Source: Duganella sp. BJB476 (GTDB lineage Bacteria > Pseudomonadota > Gammaproteobacteria > Burkholderiales > Burkholderiaceae_D). Taken from it: a stretch of 64,000 nucleotides of DNA. A program made the translations under genes and the position numbers. The notes under the pieces were generated by a model. It was given only the letters and a program-made list of their open reading frames with translations. It was not told the DNA's origin and ran no database searches. The stretch is from NCBI RefSeq assembly GCF_003416895.1, contig NZ_QVIO01000013.1, positions 43,252 through 107,251 on the forward strand, written 5' to 3'. Position 1 is the first letter of the stretch, and each line of letters opens with the position of its first letter. Shown piece after piece: positions 17,665 through 26,250 of this stretch.

Positions 17665-18244
17665 TGATGCGGTCCAGCGCCACGTCGTGACCGTCGCTGT
17701 CGAACTGTATCTGCAGGCACTGGTAGGCTATCCCCAGTGTCTGCGGACGCGGTGAGCGCGCCAGCGTGCGGTCGTAGAAGCCGCCGCCATATCCCAGCCG
17801 GTAGCCCTGCGGATTAAACCCCAGGCACGGCACCAGCAACGCCGGCGGATACGCCTGCTGCAAGCGCAGGTCGGCCGGCACCGCCACCCCCATCGCATCC
17901 TTGACCATCGCCTCGCCGATGCGCCATTCGGCAAACTCCAGCGCCGCATGTTTTTCCACCACCACCGGCAGTAGCAGCCGCGCGCCCAGGCGCGCCAGCT
18001 CCACGTAGGCCGCCTGCAGATCCGGCTCGTCGCGCAGCGGCCAGTACACGCCCAGCGCCGCCGGCTGCGCCGCCTTCCACCAGGCGATCACTTGCGCGCC
18101 GATGGCATCGTTCCACGCCGCGCGCGTAGTGGCGTCCAAAGCGCGCCGCGCAGTCAACAATTGCTTGCGTAAATCGGCCTTTTGCGGGGCTGGCGGGGCT
18201 GGTGGTGCGGTCGTGGCGCGTGGTATTCTAGGGTCGCTGGTCAT
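17633..18244 (-). CDS. 5-formyltetrahydrofolate cyclo-ligase
   Basis: The 203-aa YgfA/Fau-type enzyme converts 5-formyl-THF to 5,10-methenyl-THF with ATP. The signature GFNPQGYRLGYGGGFYDRTL is present at about residues 140-160, and an N-terminal KADLRKQLLTARRAL helix provides the basic ATP-binding residues. The first 20 residues are Pro/Ala-rich. It overlaps metF tail-to-tail by 32 bp. It is divergent from the lytic transglycosylase gene with only 35 bp between, so the two promoters must be interleaved. The folate role fits the metF neighbour. Confidence 0.93.
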   Translation of the reverse strand: MTSDPRIPRATTAPPAPPAPQKADLRKQLLTARRALDATTRAAWNDAIGAQVIAWWKAAQPAALGVYWPLRDEPDLQAAYVELARLGARLLLPVVVEKHAALEFAEWRIGEAMVKDAMGVAVPADLRLQQAYPPALLVPCLGFNPQGYRLGYGGGFYDRTLARSPRPQTLGIAYQCLQIQFDSDGHDVALDRIITELDAATTR

Positions 18245-18279
18245 AGGTTCAGATTTTCAAGACTTTAGAGAGTTGCACA

Positions 18280-20259
18280 TTGATTTCCGCTTTAAAATGG
18301 ATTGCCGGCGCTGCCGCCTTTGCTGCCGTGGCCATGAGCTCCCTGGCCCACGCCGACGACCTTGGCGATGACGGCCGCAGGGCGGACGATTCCTTCCTGC
18401 TGCTGCGCGACGCCGTGCGCCAGGACGATGCATCCAAGGCCGATTTCTACGCCGCCCGCCTGAGCGATTATTCCATTCCGTCTTACGTCGATTATTATCG
18501 GCTGAAACCGCGCCTGAAGGATGCTTCGCAAGCGGAAATCCGCGATTTCATGAAGCGCTACGAAGGCCAGGCCATCGTCGACCGCCTGCGCAATGACTGG
18601 CTGCTGGACCTGGGCCGCAAGCGCGACTGGGCCACCTTCGACGAGCAGCTGCCGCTGTTCGTGCTGAACGACGACACCCAGGTCAAATGCTACGCGCTGC
18701 AATCGCGCGCGCTCAAGGGCCAGAAGGTGGCGGGCGAAGCGCGCGAGCTGCTCACCGCGCCGAACGGCTACGGCGAAGCCTGCGCAGGCCTGATCGCTAC
18801 GCTGTACGGGGCCGGCCAGTTCAACATCGATGACCTGTATGCGCAGCTGCGCCTGTCCGGCGAGTACAACGCCACCGGCCAGGCGCGCCGCATCGTCGCG
18901 CTGCTGGACGGGAACGAGAAGAAGGCGGTGCAGGCGGTCGACCTGCCGGCCATCGCGCTGGCCAAGGGCGTGGGCAGCGGCCGCGTCGAACATGAGATCT
19001 ATATCGTCGCCATCGGCCGCATGGCCAAGACCAGCACCAAGCTGGCGGTGCTGGCGCTGAACAAGGCCGCCTCCAAACTGAGCTCGCAGGAGCAGCAGGA
19101 AGCGTGGGCCGCGGTGGCGCTGCAATCGTCGTATTCGCTGTCGCCGGAGACCACCGAGTACTGGCAGAAGTCGAACGGCGCCGCGCTGTCGATCGACCAG
19201 ATTCAATGGAAGACCCGCATCGCGCTGCGCAACGGCGACTGGAGGCAGGTGGAGAAGAACATCCGCGCCATGCCGTCGTCGCTGCGCGCCGATCCGGCCT
19301 GGGTCTACTGGCTGGGCCGCGCGCTGATGGCGCAATCGGGGGCAATCCAGGCCACGGGCGAGGCGATGCAGCTGTTCCGCAGCATCTCGGACCAGTCCAA
19401 TTTCTACGGCCAGCTGGCGCTGGAGGAAACCGGCAAGCTGATTACCATTCCGCTGCCTGGCCTGCCGATCGGCCAGTCCGAAATCGCGCCGATCGCCGCC
19501 AATCCCAACTTCCAGCGCGCCATCAAGTTCTTCAGCATGCGCCTGCGTTTCGAAGGCACGCGCGAATGGAACTGGGGCCTGCGCGGCCTGAGCGAGCGCG
19601 AACACCTGGCCGCCGCCGAATTCGCGCGCCAGAACAATATCCTCGACCGCATGGTCAACACCTCGGACCGCACCCGCATCCAGGTCGACTACACGCAGCG
19701 CTTCCCGGCGCCGCACATCGACATCATGCACCCGACCACGCAGACGCTGGGCCTGGACAAGGCCTGGGTGTACGGCCTGATACGCCAAGAGTCGCGCTTC
19801 ATCATGGACGCGCAATCGCATGTCGGCGCCTCGGGCCTGATGCAGGTGATGCCATCCACCGGCCGCTGGGTGGCCAAGAAGATCGGCCTGACCGACTTCG
19901 CGCAGGAGATGCTGAGCGACGTGCGCACCAACATCCTGCTGGGCGCGAACTACCTCAACATGGTGCTGGGGAATATGGACGGCTCGCAGGTGCTGGCCAC
20001 CGCCGCCTACAACGCCGGGCCGGGCCGCCTGCGCTCGTGGCGCTCGACCCTGACCAAGCCGATGGACAGCGCGGTCTTCATCGAGTCGATCCCGTTCGTC
20101 GAAACCCGCACCTACGTCAAGAACGTGATGTCGAACACCACCTATTACGCGGCGCTGTTTGAAGGCCGCCCGCAATCGTTGAAGGCGCGCCTGGGCACCG
20201 TCGCGCCGAGAGGCTACACCGAACAGGAACAGCAGGAGTCGAGCTTCGGCTCGCGCTGA
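18280..20259 (+). CDS. Soluble lytic murein transglycosylase (Slt70-like)
   Basis: This is a periplasmic enzyme that cleaves peptidoglycan to 1,6-anhydromuramyl products. The 659-aa product has a signal peptide (LKWIAGAAAFAAVAMSSLAHA), a long superhelical U/L region and the C-terminal SLT domain with catalytic Glu504 in LIRQESRF, followed by GASGLMQVMP and AYNAGPGR. The only start that keeps the signal peptide intact is TTG 18280 with GAGAG upstream; the next ATG would cut it. It is followed after 26 bp by the GST gene. Confidence 0.92.
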   Translation: MISALKWIAGAAAFAAVAMSSLAHADDLGDDGRRADDSFLLLRDAVRQDDASKADFYAARLSDYSIPSYVDYYRLKPRLKDASQAEIRDFMKRYEGQAIVDRLRNDWLLDLGRKRDWATFDEQLPLFVLNDDTQVKCYALQSRALKGQKVAGEARELLTAPNGYGEACAGLIATLYGAGQFNIDDLYAQLRLSGEYNATGQARRIVALLDGNEKKAVQAVDLPAIALAKGVGSGRVEHEIYIVAIGRMAKTSTKLAVLALNKAASKLSSQEQQEAWAAVALQSSYSLSPETTEYWQKSNGAALSIDQIQWKTRIALRNGDWRQVEKNIRAMPSSLRADPAWVYWLGRALMAQSGAIQATGEAMQLFRSISDQSNFYGQLALEETGKLITIPLPGLPIGQSEIAPIAANPNFQRAIKFFSMRLRFEGTREWNWGLRGLSEREHLAAAEFARQNNILDRMVNTSDRTRIQVDYTQRFPAPHIDIMHPTTQTLGLDKAWVYGLIRQESRFIMDAQSHVGASGLMQVMPSTGRWVAKKIGLTDFAQEMLSDVRTNILLGANYLNMVLGNMDGSQVLATAAYNAGPGRLRSWRSTLTKPMDSAVFIESIPFVETRTYVKNVMSNTTYYAALFEGRPQSLKARLGTVAPRGYTEQEQQESSFGSR

Positions 20260-20285
20260 CATCTACAACAACCTTTGGACGCATC

Positions 20286-21002
20286 ATGCAGACCACTCAA
20301 CTTGATCCCAGCCTGTCGCAATCCCTGGCCGCCGCGCGCGAGCCGGGCCTGACGCTCATCATCGGCAACAAGAATTACTCGTCGTGGTCGATGCGGCCAT
20401 GGGTGGCGATGACCGCCTTCGGCATTCCGTTCCAGGAAGTGCGCGTGCTGCTGGACCAGGACGACACCGCCAACCGCATCTGCGGCTACTCGGCCAGCGG
20501 CCGCGTGCCGGTGCTGCTGGCCGGCGAGATGACGATCTGGGACAGCCTGGCGATCTGCGAATACCTCGCCGAGCAGTTCCAGGAACTGCACCTGTGGCCG
20601 CAGGACGTGGCCGCGCGCGCAATGGCGCGTTCGGTCTGCGCCGAGATGCACGCCGGCTTTGCCGACCTGCGCACCTCGATGTCGATGAACATCCGCGCCA
20701 GTTATCCGGGCAAGGGCCGCACCAACGGCACCCAGGCCGACATCGGCCGCATCAGCGAAATCTGGGAGGAATGCCTGTCGCGCTTCGGCCACCACCAGTT
20801 CTTGTTCGGCGATTTCTCGATCGCCGACGCCTACTACGCGCCGGTGGTGCTGCGCTTCCGCACCTACGGCGTCTCGCTGGCGCCGGCGCTGGACGCCTAC
20901 TGCCAGCGCGTGCTGGCCCATCCCGCCGTGGCCCGCTGGGTCGAGGAAGCGATGGCAGAATCCGAAATGGCGCCCAAGCACGACGCCGAAATGCCGGACT
21001 GA
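20286..21002 (+). CDS. Glutathione S-transferase family protein
   Basis: The 238-aa cytosolic GST-fold protein has an N-terminal thioredoxin-like domain with NKNYSSWSMRPW (Ser likely activates glutathione), the cis-Pro GRVPVLL and IWDSLAICEYLAE, then a helical C-terminal domain. The NYSSWSMRPWV start resembles the YfcF/maleylacetoacetate isomerase-related group, but the substrate is not known. It is followed 2 nt later by cca, which suggests an operon slt-gst-cca-gnat. Confidence 0.9.
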   Translation: MQTTQLDPSLSQSLAAAREPGLTLIIGNKNYSSWSMRPWVAMTAFGIPFQEVRVLLDQDDTANRICGYSASGRVPVLLAGEMTIWDSLAICEYLAEQFQELHLWPQDVAARAMARSVCAEMHAGFADLRTSMSMNIRASYPGKGRTNGTQADIGRISEIWEECLSRFGHHQFLFGDFSIADAYYAPVVLRFRTYGVSLAPALDAYCQRVLAHPAVARWVEEAMAESEMAPKHDAEMPD

Positions 21003-21004
21003 CG

Positions 21005-22267
21005 ATGATGCGGATTTATGTAGTCGGCGGCGCCGTGCGCGATGAATTGCTAGGCCTGCCGGTCAAGGACCACGATCACGTCGTCGTCGGCGCCACGCCG
21101 GACGACATGCTGGCCAAGGGCTACCGCCCGGTCGGCAAGGACTTCCCGGTGTTCCTGCACCCGAAGACGCAGGAAGAATATGCGCTGGCCCGCACCGAAC
21201 GCAAGACCGCGCCAGGCTACAAGGGCTTCGTGTTCCACACCTCGCCGGACGTCACGCTGGAAGACGACCTGGTACGCCGCGACCTGACCATCAACGCCAT
21301 CGCCCGCGCCGACGACGGCACGCTGACCGACCCATATGGCGGCCGGCGCGACCTGGAGCAGCGCATCTTCCGCCACGTATCCGAAGCGTTTGCCGAAGAC
21401 CCGGTGCGCATCCTGCGCGTGGCCCGCTTCGCCGCGCGCTTCAGCGACTTCCGCGTGGCGCCGGAAACCAATGCGCTGATGCGGCAGATGGTGGAGCAGG
21501 GCGAAGTCGATGCGCTGGTGCCGGAACGCGTGTGGCAGGAGCTGTCGCGCGGCCTGATGGAAGACAAGCCATCGCGCATGCTGGAAGTGCTGCGCGACTG
21601 CGGCGCGCTGGCGCGCATCCTGCCGGAGCTGGATGTGCTGTGGGGCGTGCCGCAGCCGGAGAAGTGGCATCCCGAGATCGACACCGGCATCCACATGCTG
21701 CAAGTGATCGATTGCGCGGCGGACGCCGGCCACGAGCTGGCCACGCGCTTCGCCTGCCTGATGCACGACCTGGGAAAAGGCGCTACGCCGCCGGAAAATT
21801 GGCCGGCGCACCACGGCCACGAAGGCCTGGGCGTCAAGCTGGTGGAGCAGGTGTGCAAGCGCCTGAAGGTGCCGACCGAATGCCGCGACCTGGCCGTGAT
21901 GACGGCGCGTGAACACGGCAACGTCGGCCGCGCCCTGCAATTGCGGCCCAACACCGTTGTCACCCTGCTGGAGCGCTGCGACGCCTTCCGCAAGCCGGCG
22001 CGCTTCTCGCAGATGCTGCTGGCGACCGAATGCGATGCGCGCGGCCGCATAGGCCCAAGCGCCAGCTTCCGCGATGCGCCTTTCCCGCAGCTGGCGCACC
22101 TGGAGACGGCGCTGGCCGCCGCGCGCGGCGTCAACGCCGGCGAAATCGCGCAGGGCTGTACCGCCACTCCACAACGCATCCCGGAACTGGTGCACCGCGC
22201 GCGCGTGACGGCGGTGAAGGTGGCGCTGAACGCCGGCGACGATGACGAGGATGCAGCGGAAATATGA
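21005..22267 (+). CDS. cca: Multifunctional CCA tRNA nucleotidyltransferase
   Basis: This enzyme adds or repairs the 3' CCA of tRNAs. The 420-aa product begins MMRIYVVGGAVRDELLG (ATG 21005 or 21008) and has the class II nucleotidyltransferase motifs KDHDHVVVG (the two metal-binding Asp) and RRDLTINAIA, then the RILRVARFAARF motif. It also has an HD domain with HDLGKG, so it should have the phosphatase/phosphodiesterase activities of the long bacterial form. It starts 2 nt after the GST stop and overlaps the next gene by ATGA. Confidence 0.95.
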   Translation: MMRIYVVGGAVRDELLGLPVKDHDHVVVGATPDDMLAKGYRPVGKDFPVFLHPKTQEEYALARTERKTAPGYKGFVFHTSPDVTLEDDLVRRDLTINAIARADDGTLTDPYGGRRDLEQRIFRHVSEAFAEDPVRILRVARFAARFSDFRVAPETNALMRQMVEQGEVDALVPERVWQELSRGLMEDKPSRMLEVLRDCGALARILPELDVLWGVPQPEKWHPEIDTGIHMLQVIDCAADAGHELATRFACLMHDLGKGATPPENWPAHHGHEGLGVKLVEQVCKRLKVPTECRDLAVMTAREHGNVGRALQLRPNTVVTLLERCDAFRKPARFSQMLLATECDARGRIGPSASFRDAPFPQLAHLETALAAARGVNAGEIAQGCTATPQRIPELVHRARVTAVKVALNAGDDDEDAAEI

Positions 22268-22941
22268 GCTCGATCGACCTTTTCCAGAATCCGCTGCGCC
22301 GCTGGGGCAAGCACAAAGACGGCAAACGCCGTCCGACGGTTCTGGTCAAGGAGCTGCGCGAGCGCGATCGGCGGCGCATGGTCAAGCACTTCCTCGGTCT
22401 TGAGGACAGCGACCGCCTGCTGCGCTTCGGTACCGTGCTGCCGGACGAGCAGGTGGCGAACTACGTCAACCGCATCGACTTCTCGCGCGACATGGTGTTC
22501 GGCGTGTACAACCGGGTGTTCAAGCTGGTGGCGGTGGGGCACCTGGCGTTCGCGCCGCGCGACGAATCGAAGAGCGCGGTCACCGACAAGGAGCGGGTGG
22601 CGGAATTCGGCGTGTCGGTCAGCCGCTCGGCGCGCGGCATGGGCATGGGCACCAAGTTGTTCGAGCGCGCCGCCATCCACTGCCGCAACAACGATGTCGA
22701 CACGCTGTACATGCACTGCCTGTCGTCCAACAAGACCATGATGCACATCGCGAAAAAAGCCGGCATGGAGATCCATCGCGACTACGGCGAGGCGGACGCC
22801 TACCTGAAACTGCTGCCGGCCAATCCCGCCAGCATGCTGCAAGAAGCGCTGGACGAGCAATTCGCCACGCTGGACTACACCCTCAAAGCCAATAAGCGCA
22901 TCGCCGCCAAATGGTTCGACCGCCTGCTCGGCCGAAAATAA
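22264..22941 (+). CDS. GNAT-family N-acetyltransferase
   Basis: The 225-aa protein has a GNAT fold; the acetyl-CoA-binding motif A region is VSVSRSARGMGMGTKLFERAAIHCR (R/Q-x-x-G-x-G/A type). The N-terminus is basic (WGKHKDGKRRP), and a 40-residue helical tail extends past the GNAT domain. The substrate is unknown. The start is set by an ATGA overlap with cca, so it is translationally coupled. It is the last gene of the slt-gst-cca unit. Confidence 0.88.
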   Translation: MSSIDLFQNPLRRWGKHKDGKRRPTVLVKELRERDRRRMVKHFLGLEDSDRLLRFGTVLPDEQVANYVNRIDFSRDMVFGVYNRVFKLVAVGHLAFAPRDESKSAVTDKERVAEFGVSVSRSARGMGMGTKLFERAAIHCRNNDVDTLYMHCLSSNKTMMHIAKKAGMEIHRDYGEADAYLKLLPANPASMLQEALDEQFATLDYTLKANKRIAAKWFDRLLGRK

Positions 22942-22978
22942 ATCTCCCCCCGTTAGAACCTTTGCTGATCGGCCGGGT

Positions 22979-23374
22979 ATGAACGGGTCGGACAAGATAC
23001 GCAACCGGCAGCAAAACCACCCATATTCCGTGTCGTCGATTACTCATTTTTGCAGCACGCAGTTGCAGGCGCCGGACCTCGCCGTCTGCCTACGCTTGCT
23101 GCTGCTCTCGCCTGCGCTGGAGGAGTGTGTGGTCAGGGCCGGGCTGCAGGAGTGGATGACGCGCCAGCAACCGTTGGCGCGGTCGGGGCCCGTGCTGGTG
23201 TCGACGGCGGTTTTCGGCTTGCTGCATATAGGCGCCGGCTGGCAGCACGCGCTGGCGGTGCTGGCGCCGGGACTGGCGCTGGCGCTGCTCTACCAGCGCA
23301 GCCGAAGCTGGACCTGGTGTGCCCTGGCGCACAGCGGCATGAATGCCTTTGCGATCTCTGTCTGCGGCTTTTAA
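22979..23374 (+). CDS. Minimal CPBP-type intramembrane protease, candidate JDVT-CTERM protease (MrtJ-like)
   Basis: The 131-aa membrane protein keeps all three CPBP/Abi glutamic-protease motifs: EECVVR (48-53, EExxxR), FGLLH (79-83, FxxxH) and HSGMN (118-122, HxxxN). At this length it is close to the minimal catalytic core. It starts a co-directional block and is directly followed by a protein with a Gly4-Cys/TM/Arg3 tail that looks like its substrate. From memory, NCBIfam describes such pairs as JDVT-CTERM sorting systems in Janthinobacterium/Duganella relatives. The start at 22979 has no strong ribosome-binding site, so the N-terminus is uncertain. Confidence 0.78.
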   Translation: MNGSDKIRNRQQNHPYSVSSITHFCSTQLQAPDLAVCLRLLLLSPALEECVVRAGLQEWMTRQQPLARSGPVLVSTAVFGLLHIGAGWQHALAVLAPGLALALLYQRSRSWTWCALAHSGMNAFAISVCGF

Positions 23375-23395
23375 TTCAATCTTCAGGAGAGTGTC

Positions 23396-25537
23396 ATGAC
23401 AGGCTTGTTAGCAAAGGTATTTCGGCTGCGGTGGACTGCGGTCCTGCTGGTCGGTGTGATGGGGCAGGGCGCCAATGCGGCAGATGCCTTGAACGGCAAG
23501 AGCCTGTATCTGAACGGACCGGTGTCCGGTGGCGCTTCGTGCGCCACCTGCCATAGCTCCACACCGGCGAATAACGTCAACGGCATCCTGGCGGCTGCCA
23601 ACCAGCCGTCGGTGATCCAGAACGCCATCGCCACCAACAAGGGCGGCATGGGTAGCCTGTATAACGGCAAATTCAGCGCGGCGGAGCTGGCCGACCTGGC
23701 GGCCTTCATCGGCAATCCGAATGTGGTGGCCGCGCCGGCCGCCTCGCTGGCGCCGGCCAGCCTGACCTTCAGCGGCACCAATATCGGCCAGACGGCAGGT
23801 CCGCTGGCCGCGACCTTGAGCAATACCGGCAACGCCACGCTCAATATCGGCACCATTTCCATCGCCGGTGCGGCGGCGGGCGATTTCAGTGTCGCCGGCG
23901 GCAGCTGCGCCAACGGCGGCGCCGTCGCGGCGGGCGCCAGCTGCACCGTGCAGGCCAGCTTCAAGCCGACGGCGGCGGGCGCGCGCGCGGCTTCGCTGAC
24001 CATCACGCACAATGCCACCGGTGGCAGCAGCAGCGTCGCGCTCAGCGGCACCGGCAACGCCACGCCGCAGGCCACCATCGCCTTGTCTGCGGCCAGCGTC
24101 AATTTCGGCACGCTGTTGACGGGATCTCCCTCCGCTGTATCGACTATCACCGTCAGTAACAGCGGCCAGGCCGCGCTGACCTTCAGCTCCATTGCACTGA
24201 GCGGCGCCAATGCCGGCATCTTCACGCTGGGCGGCGGCTGCGCCGTGGTCACGCCGGTGCCTGCGGGCGGCAGCTGCACGGTGACGCTGCAAGCGCTGCC
24301 GGTTGCAGCCGGCGCCTTCTCCGCCAGCCTGACGCTAGCCTCCAACGCATCCAACGGCAACGCCACGGTTGGCCTGTCCGGCAGCGCCGCAACACCGGCG
24401 CCGGCATTGACCGCCACGCCGTCGGCCATCGCCTTCGGCACGCAGACCATCGGCGCTGCCGCAGTGGCGCAGACGGTCACGCTGGCCAACACCGGCAATG
24501 TCGTCATCGGTTTGAATAACATCGGCTTGACTGGCGTAGGCGCGGCCAGCTTCAGCCTGGGCGGCAGCGATTGCGGCGCCAGCCTGGCGGTGGGCGCCAG
24601 CTGCGCAATACCGGTACGCTTTGCGCCGACGGCGGAAGGCGCAGTCACGGCGGCGCTGGCGGTGAGCTCGAATGCGGCTGCGCTGCAAGTTGGCATCACC
24701 GGCACCGGCACCAAGCAGGCCACGGCGACGCCGCTGCTGTCCGAAGCCGGTCCGATCTCCTTCGCCGATACACAAGTCGGCAGCAGCGCGGCGGTTCATA
24801 CGACTACGCTGTCCAACAGCGGCAACGCCTCGCTGAGCATCGCCACGCTGACGCTGGGCGGCAACCAGCCGGGCGACTTCGTCCTCGGCGGCAGCTGCAC
24901 CGCCGGCGCCACGGTCGCTCCGGGCGCCAGCTGCCCGCTGACCACCGCGTTCAAGCCTGTCGCCGCCGGCGCCCGCAGCGCCGACCTGCTGCTGGTGACG
25001 GATGGCGGCGCGCAGTTCCACCTGGCGTTGAAGGGCAACGGCGTCGCCGTCGTCATTACCACGCCGTCGCTGACGATAGCACCGCAGAGCTTCGACTTCG
25101 GCGCGGTCGTCATCGGCAGCGCAGCGCCGACGCGCCGCTTCACGCTGACCAATAGCGGCGGCGCCGCCGTCACGCTGGCCAGCGCCGCCTACACCGGCCC
25201 GTTCGCCGCCGTGGCGGACAGCACCGGCTGCGCGGCCTTCCCGGTCACGTTGGCTCCAGGCGCTTCGTGCGACTTGGTGGTGGGCTACACGCCGGTCAAC
25301 GCCGGTAACAACAGCGGCAGCGTGGTGATACAGGCCAGCGTCGCCGGCAGCAGCTGGACCATCGCGCTGAGCGGCCAGGGTACGGCGGCGGCGAGCAACG
25401 CCGCGCCGGCCAACAAAGGCGGCGGCGGTTGCTCGGCCTCGGACGACGTCAACGACCCGATGATGGTATTCCTGATCATCGCGGCGGCCATCGCCATCGG
25501 CTGGCGCCGTCGCCAATCGAAACGCATCGGAGGCTGA
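23396..25537 (+). CDS. Cytochrome c / choice-of-anchor-D repeat protein with C-terminal sorting tail
   Basis: The 713-aa exported protein has a signal peptide (about 1-28) and a c-type heme domain (about 30-108) with CATCH at 49-53 and a possible axial Met85. Five ASPM-SPD-2-Hydin-like immunoglobulin repeats (about 112-660) follow, most ending in GASC-type Cys pairs. A Gly4-Cys (675-679), a short TM segment (DPMMVFLIIAAAIAIGW) and RRR (704-706) close it. That tail is the expected recognition site for the adjacent intramembrane protease, with the Cys a candidate for later lipid attachment (inference). I infer a surface- or membrane-anchored electron carrier on a long stalk. AGGAG precedes the ATG. 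Confidence 0.88.
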   Translation: MTGLLAKVFRLRWTAVLLVGVMGQGANAADALNGKSLYLNGPVSGGASCATCHSSTPANNVNGILAAANQPSVIQNAIATNKGGMGSLYNGKFSAAELADLAAFIGNPNVVAAPAASLAPASLTFSGTNIGQTAGPLAATLSNTGNATLNIGTISIAGAAAGDFSVAGGSCANGGAVAAGASCTVQASFKPTAAGARAASLTITHNATGGSSSVALSGTGNATPQATIALSAASVNFGTLLTGSPSAVSTITVSNSGQAALTFSSIALSGANAGIFTLGGGCAVVTPVPAGGSCTVTLQALPVAAGAFSASLTLASNASNGNATVGLSGSAATPAPALTATPSAIAFGTQTIGAAAVAQTVTLANTGNVVIGLNNIGLTGVGAASFSLGGSDCGASLAVGASCAIPVRFAPTAEGAVTAALAVSSNAAALQVGITGTGTKQATATPLLSEAGPISFADTQVGSSAAVHTTTLSNSGNASLSIATLTLGGNQPGDFVLGGSCTAGATVAPGASCPLTTAFKPVAAGARSADLLLVTDGGAQFHLALKGNGVAVVITTPSLTIAPQSFDFGAVVIGSAAPTRRFTLTNSGGAAVTLASAAYTGPFAAVADSTGCAAFPVTLAPGASCDLVVGYTPVNAGNNSGSVVIQASVAGSSWTIALSGQGTAAASNAAPANKGGGGCSASDDVNDPMMVFLIIAAAIAIGWRRRQSKRIGG

Positions 25538-25538
25538 C

Positions 25539-26030
25539 ATGAAACCGATATCGATCATGCTGCTGGCTGCGGCGCTGAGCGCAGCCCCGGCCTGGGCGTT
25601 GGAGAAGGGCGTGACCGCGCCGCAGTTCGACCTGCAAGGGGTGGACGGCGCGGTGAAGCTGGCCAAGCTGCAGGGCAAGGTGGTGTACGTGGACTTCTGG
25701 GCCTCCTGGTGCGGCCCATGCCGCCAGTCCTTCCCGTGGATGAACGAGATGCAGGCCAAGTATGGCGCCAAGGGCCTGCAGATCATCGGCGTCAACGTCG
25801 ACGCCAACAGCGCCGACGCGCGCGAGTTCCTGACGACGACGCCAGCGCGTTTCGCCATCGGCTTTGATCCGCAAGGCGCCACACCGCGCAGCTATGGCAT
25901 CAAGGGCATGCCGAGCAGCGTGCTGATTGGGCCGGACGGCAAGGTGCTGCTGGAGCATTCCGGCTTCCGCGACACCGACCGCGCCGAGTTGGAAATCAAA
26001 ATCCAGAACGCATTGGGAGCCGTCAAATGA
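25539..26030 (+). CDS. TlpA/ResA-like periplasmic thioredoxin
   Basis: The 163-aa protein has a signal peptide (to about residue 20, AWA/LEKG) and a thioredoxin fold with active site WCGPC (Cys58 and Cys61). TlpA/ResA proteins reduce periplasmic disulfides, for example the heme-binding cysteines of apocytochromes. It starts 1 nt after the cytochrome-repeat gene and overlaps the DUF4266 gene by ATGA. DsbD, three genes later, would supply its electrons. The context fits reduction of the CATCH cysteines or the paired Cys of the repeats. Confidence 0.93.
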   Translation: MKPISIMLLAAALSAAPAWALEKGVTAPQFDLQGVDGAVKLAKLQGKVVYVDFWASWCGPCRQSFPWMNEMQAKYGAKGLQIIGVNVDANSADAREFLTTTPARFAIGFDPQGATPRSYGIKGMPSSVLIGPDGKVLLEHSGFRDTDRAELEIKIQNALGAVK

Positions 26031-26242
26031 AATCGCTATTGTTGATCGCGCTGGCGGCAGGCCTGTCCGGCTGCGCCTCGCTGGGTAATGTGCAGCCTTG
26101 GGAAAAGGGCACGCTGGCGCGCACCGAGATGACCTTCGGCGACGGCCATATGTTCACACGCTTCGACGACCATATCTACACCAGCCGCGAGGCCTCGTCC
26201 GGCGGCGCCGGTGTGGGTGGCGGTGGTTGCGGCTGCAATTGA
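26027..26242 (+). CDS. DUF4266 lipoprotein with Gly4-Cys tail
   Basis: The 71-aa outer-envelope lipoprotein has lipobox LSGC with Cys16 and a mature part of only about 55 residues. The middle WEKGTLARTEMTFGD and the C-terminal GVGGGGCGCN are the DUF4266 hallmarks. The Cys-Gly-Cys end could bind a metal or be modified. It repeats the Gly4-Cys seen in the sorting tail of the cytochrome-repeat protein two genes upstream. It is translationally coupled to tlpA by ATGA and followed after 8 nt by DUF3570. Confidence 0.88.
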   Translation: MKSLLLIALAAGLSGCASLGNVQPWEKGTLARTEMTFGDGHMFTRFDDHIYTSREASSGGAGVGGGGCGCN

Positions 26243-26250
26243 GGACCACC

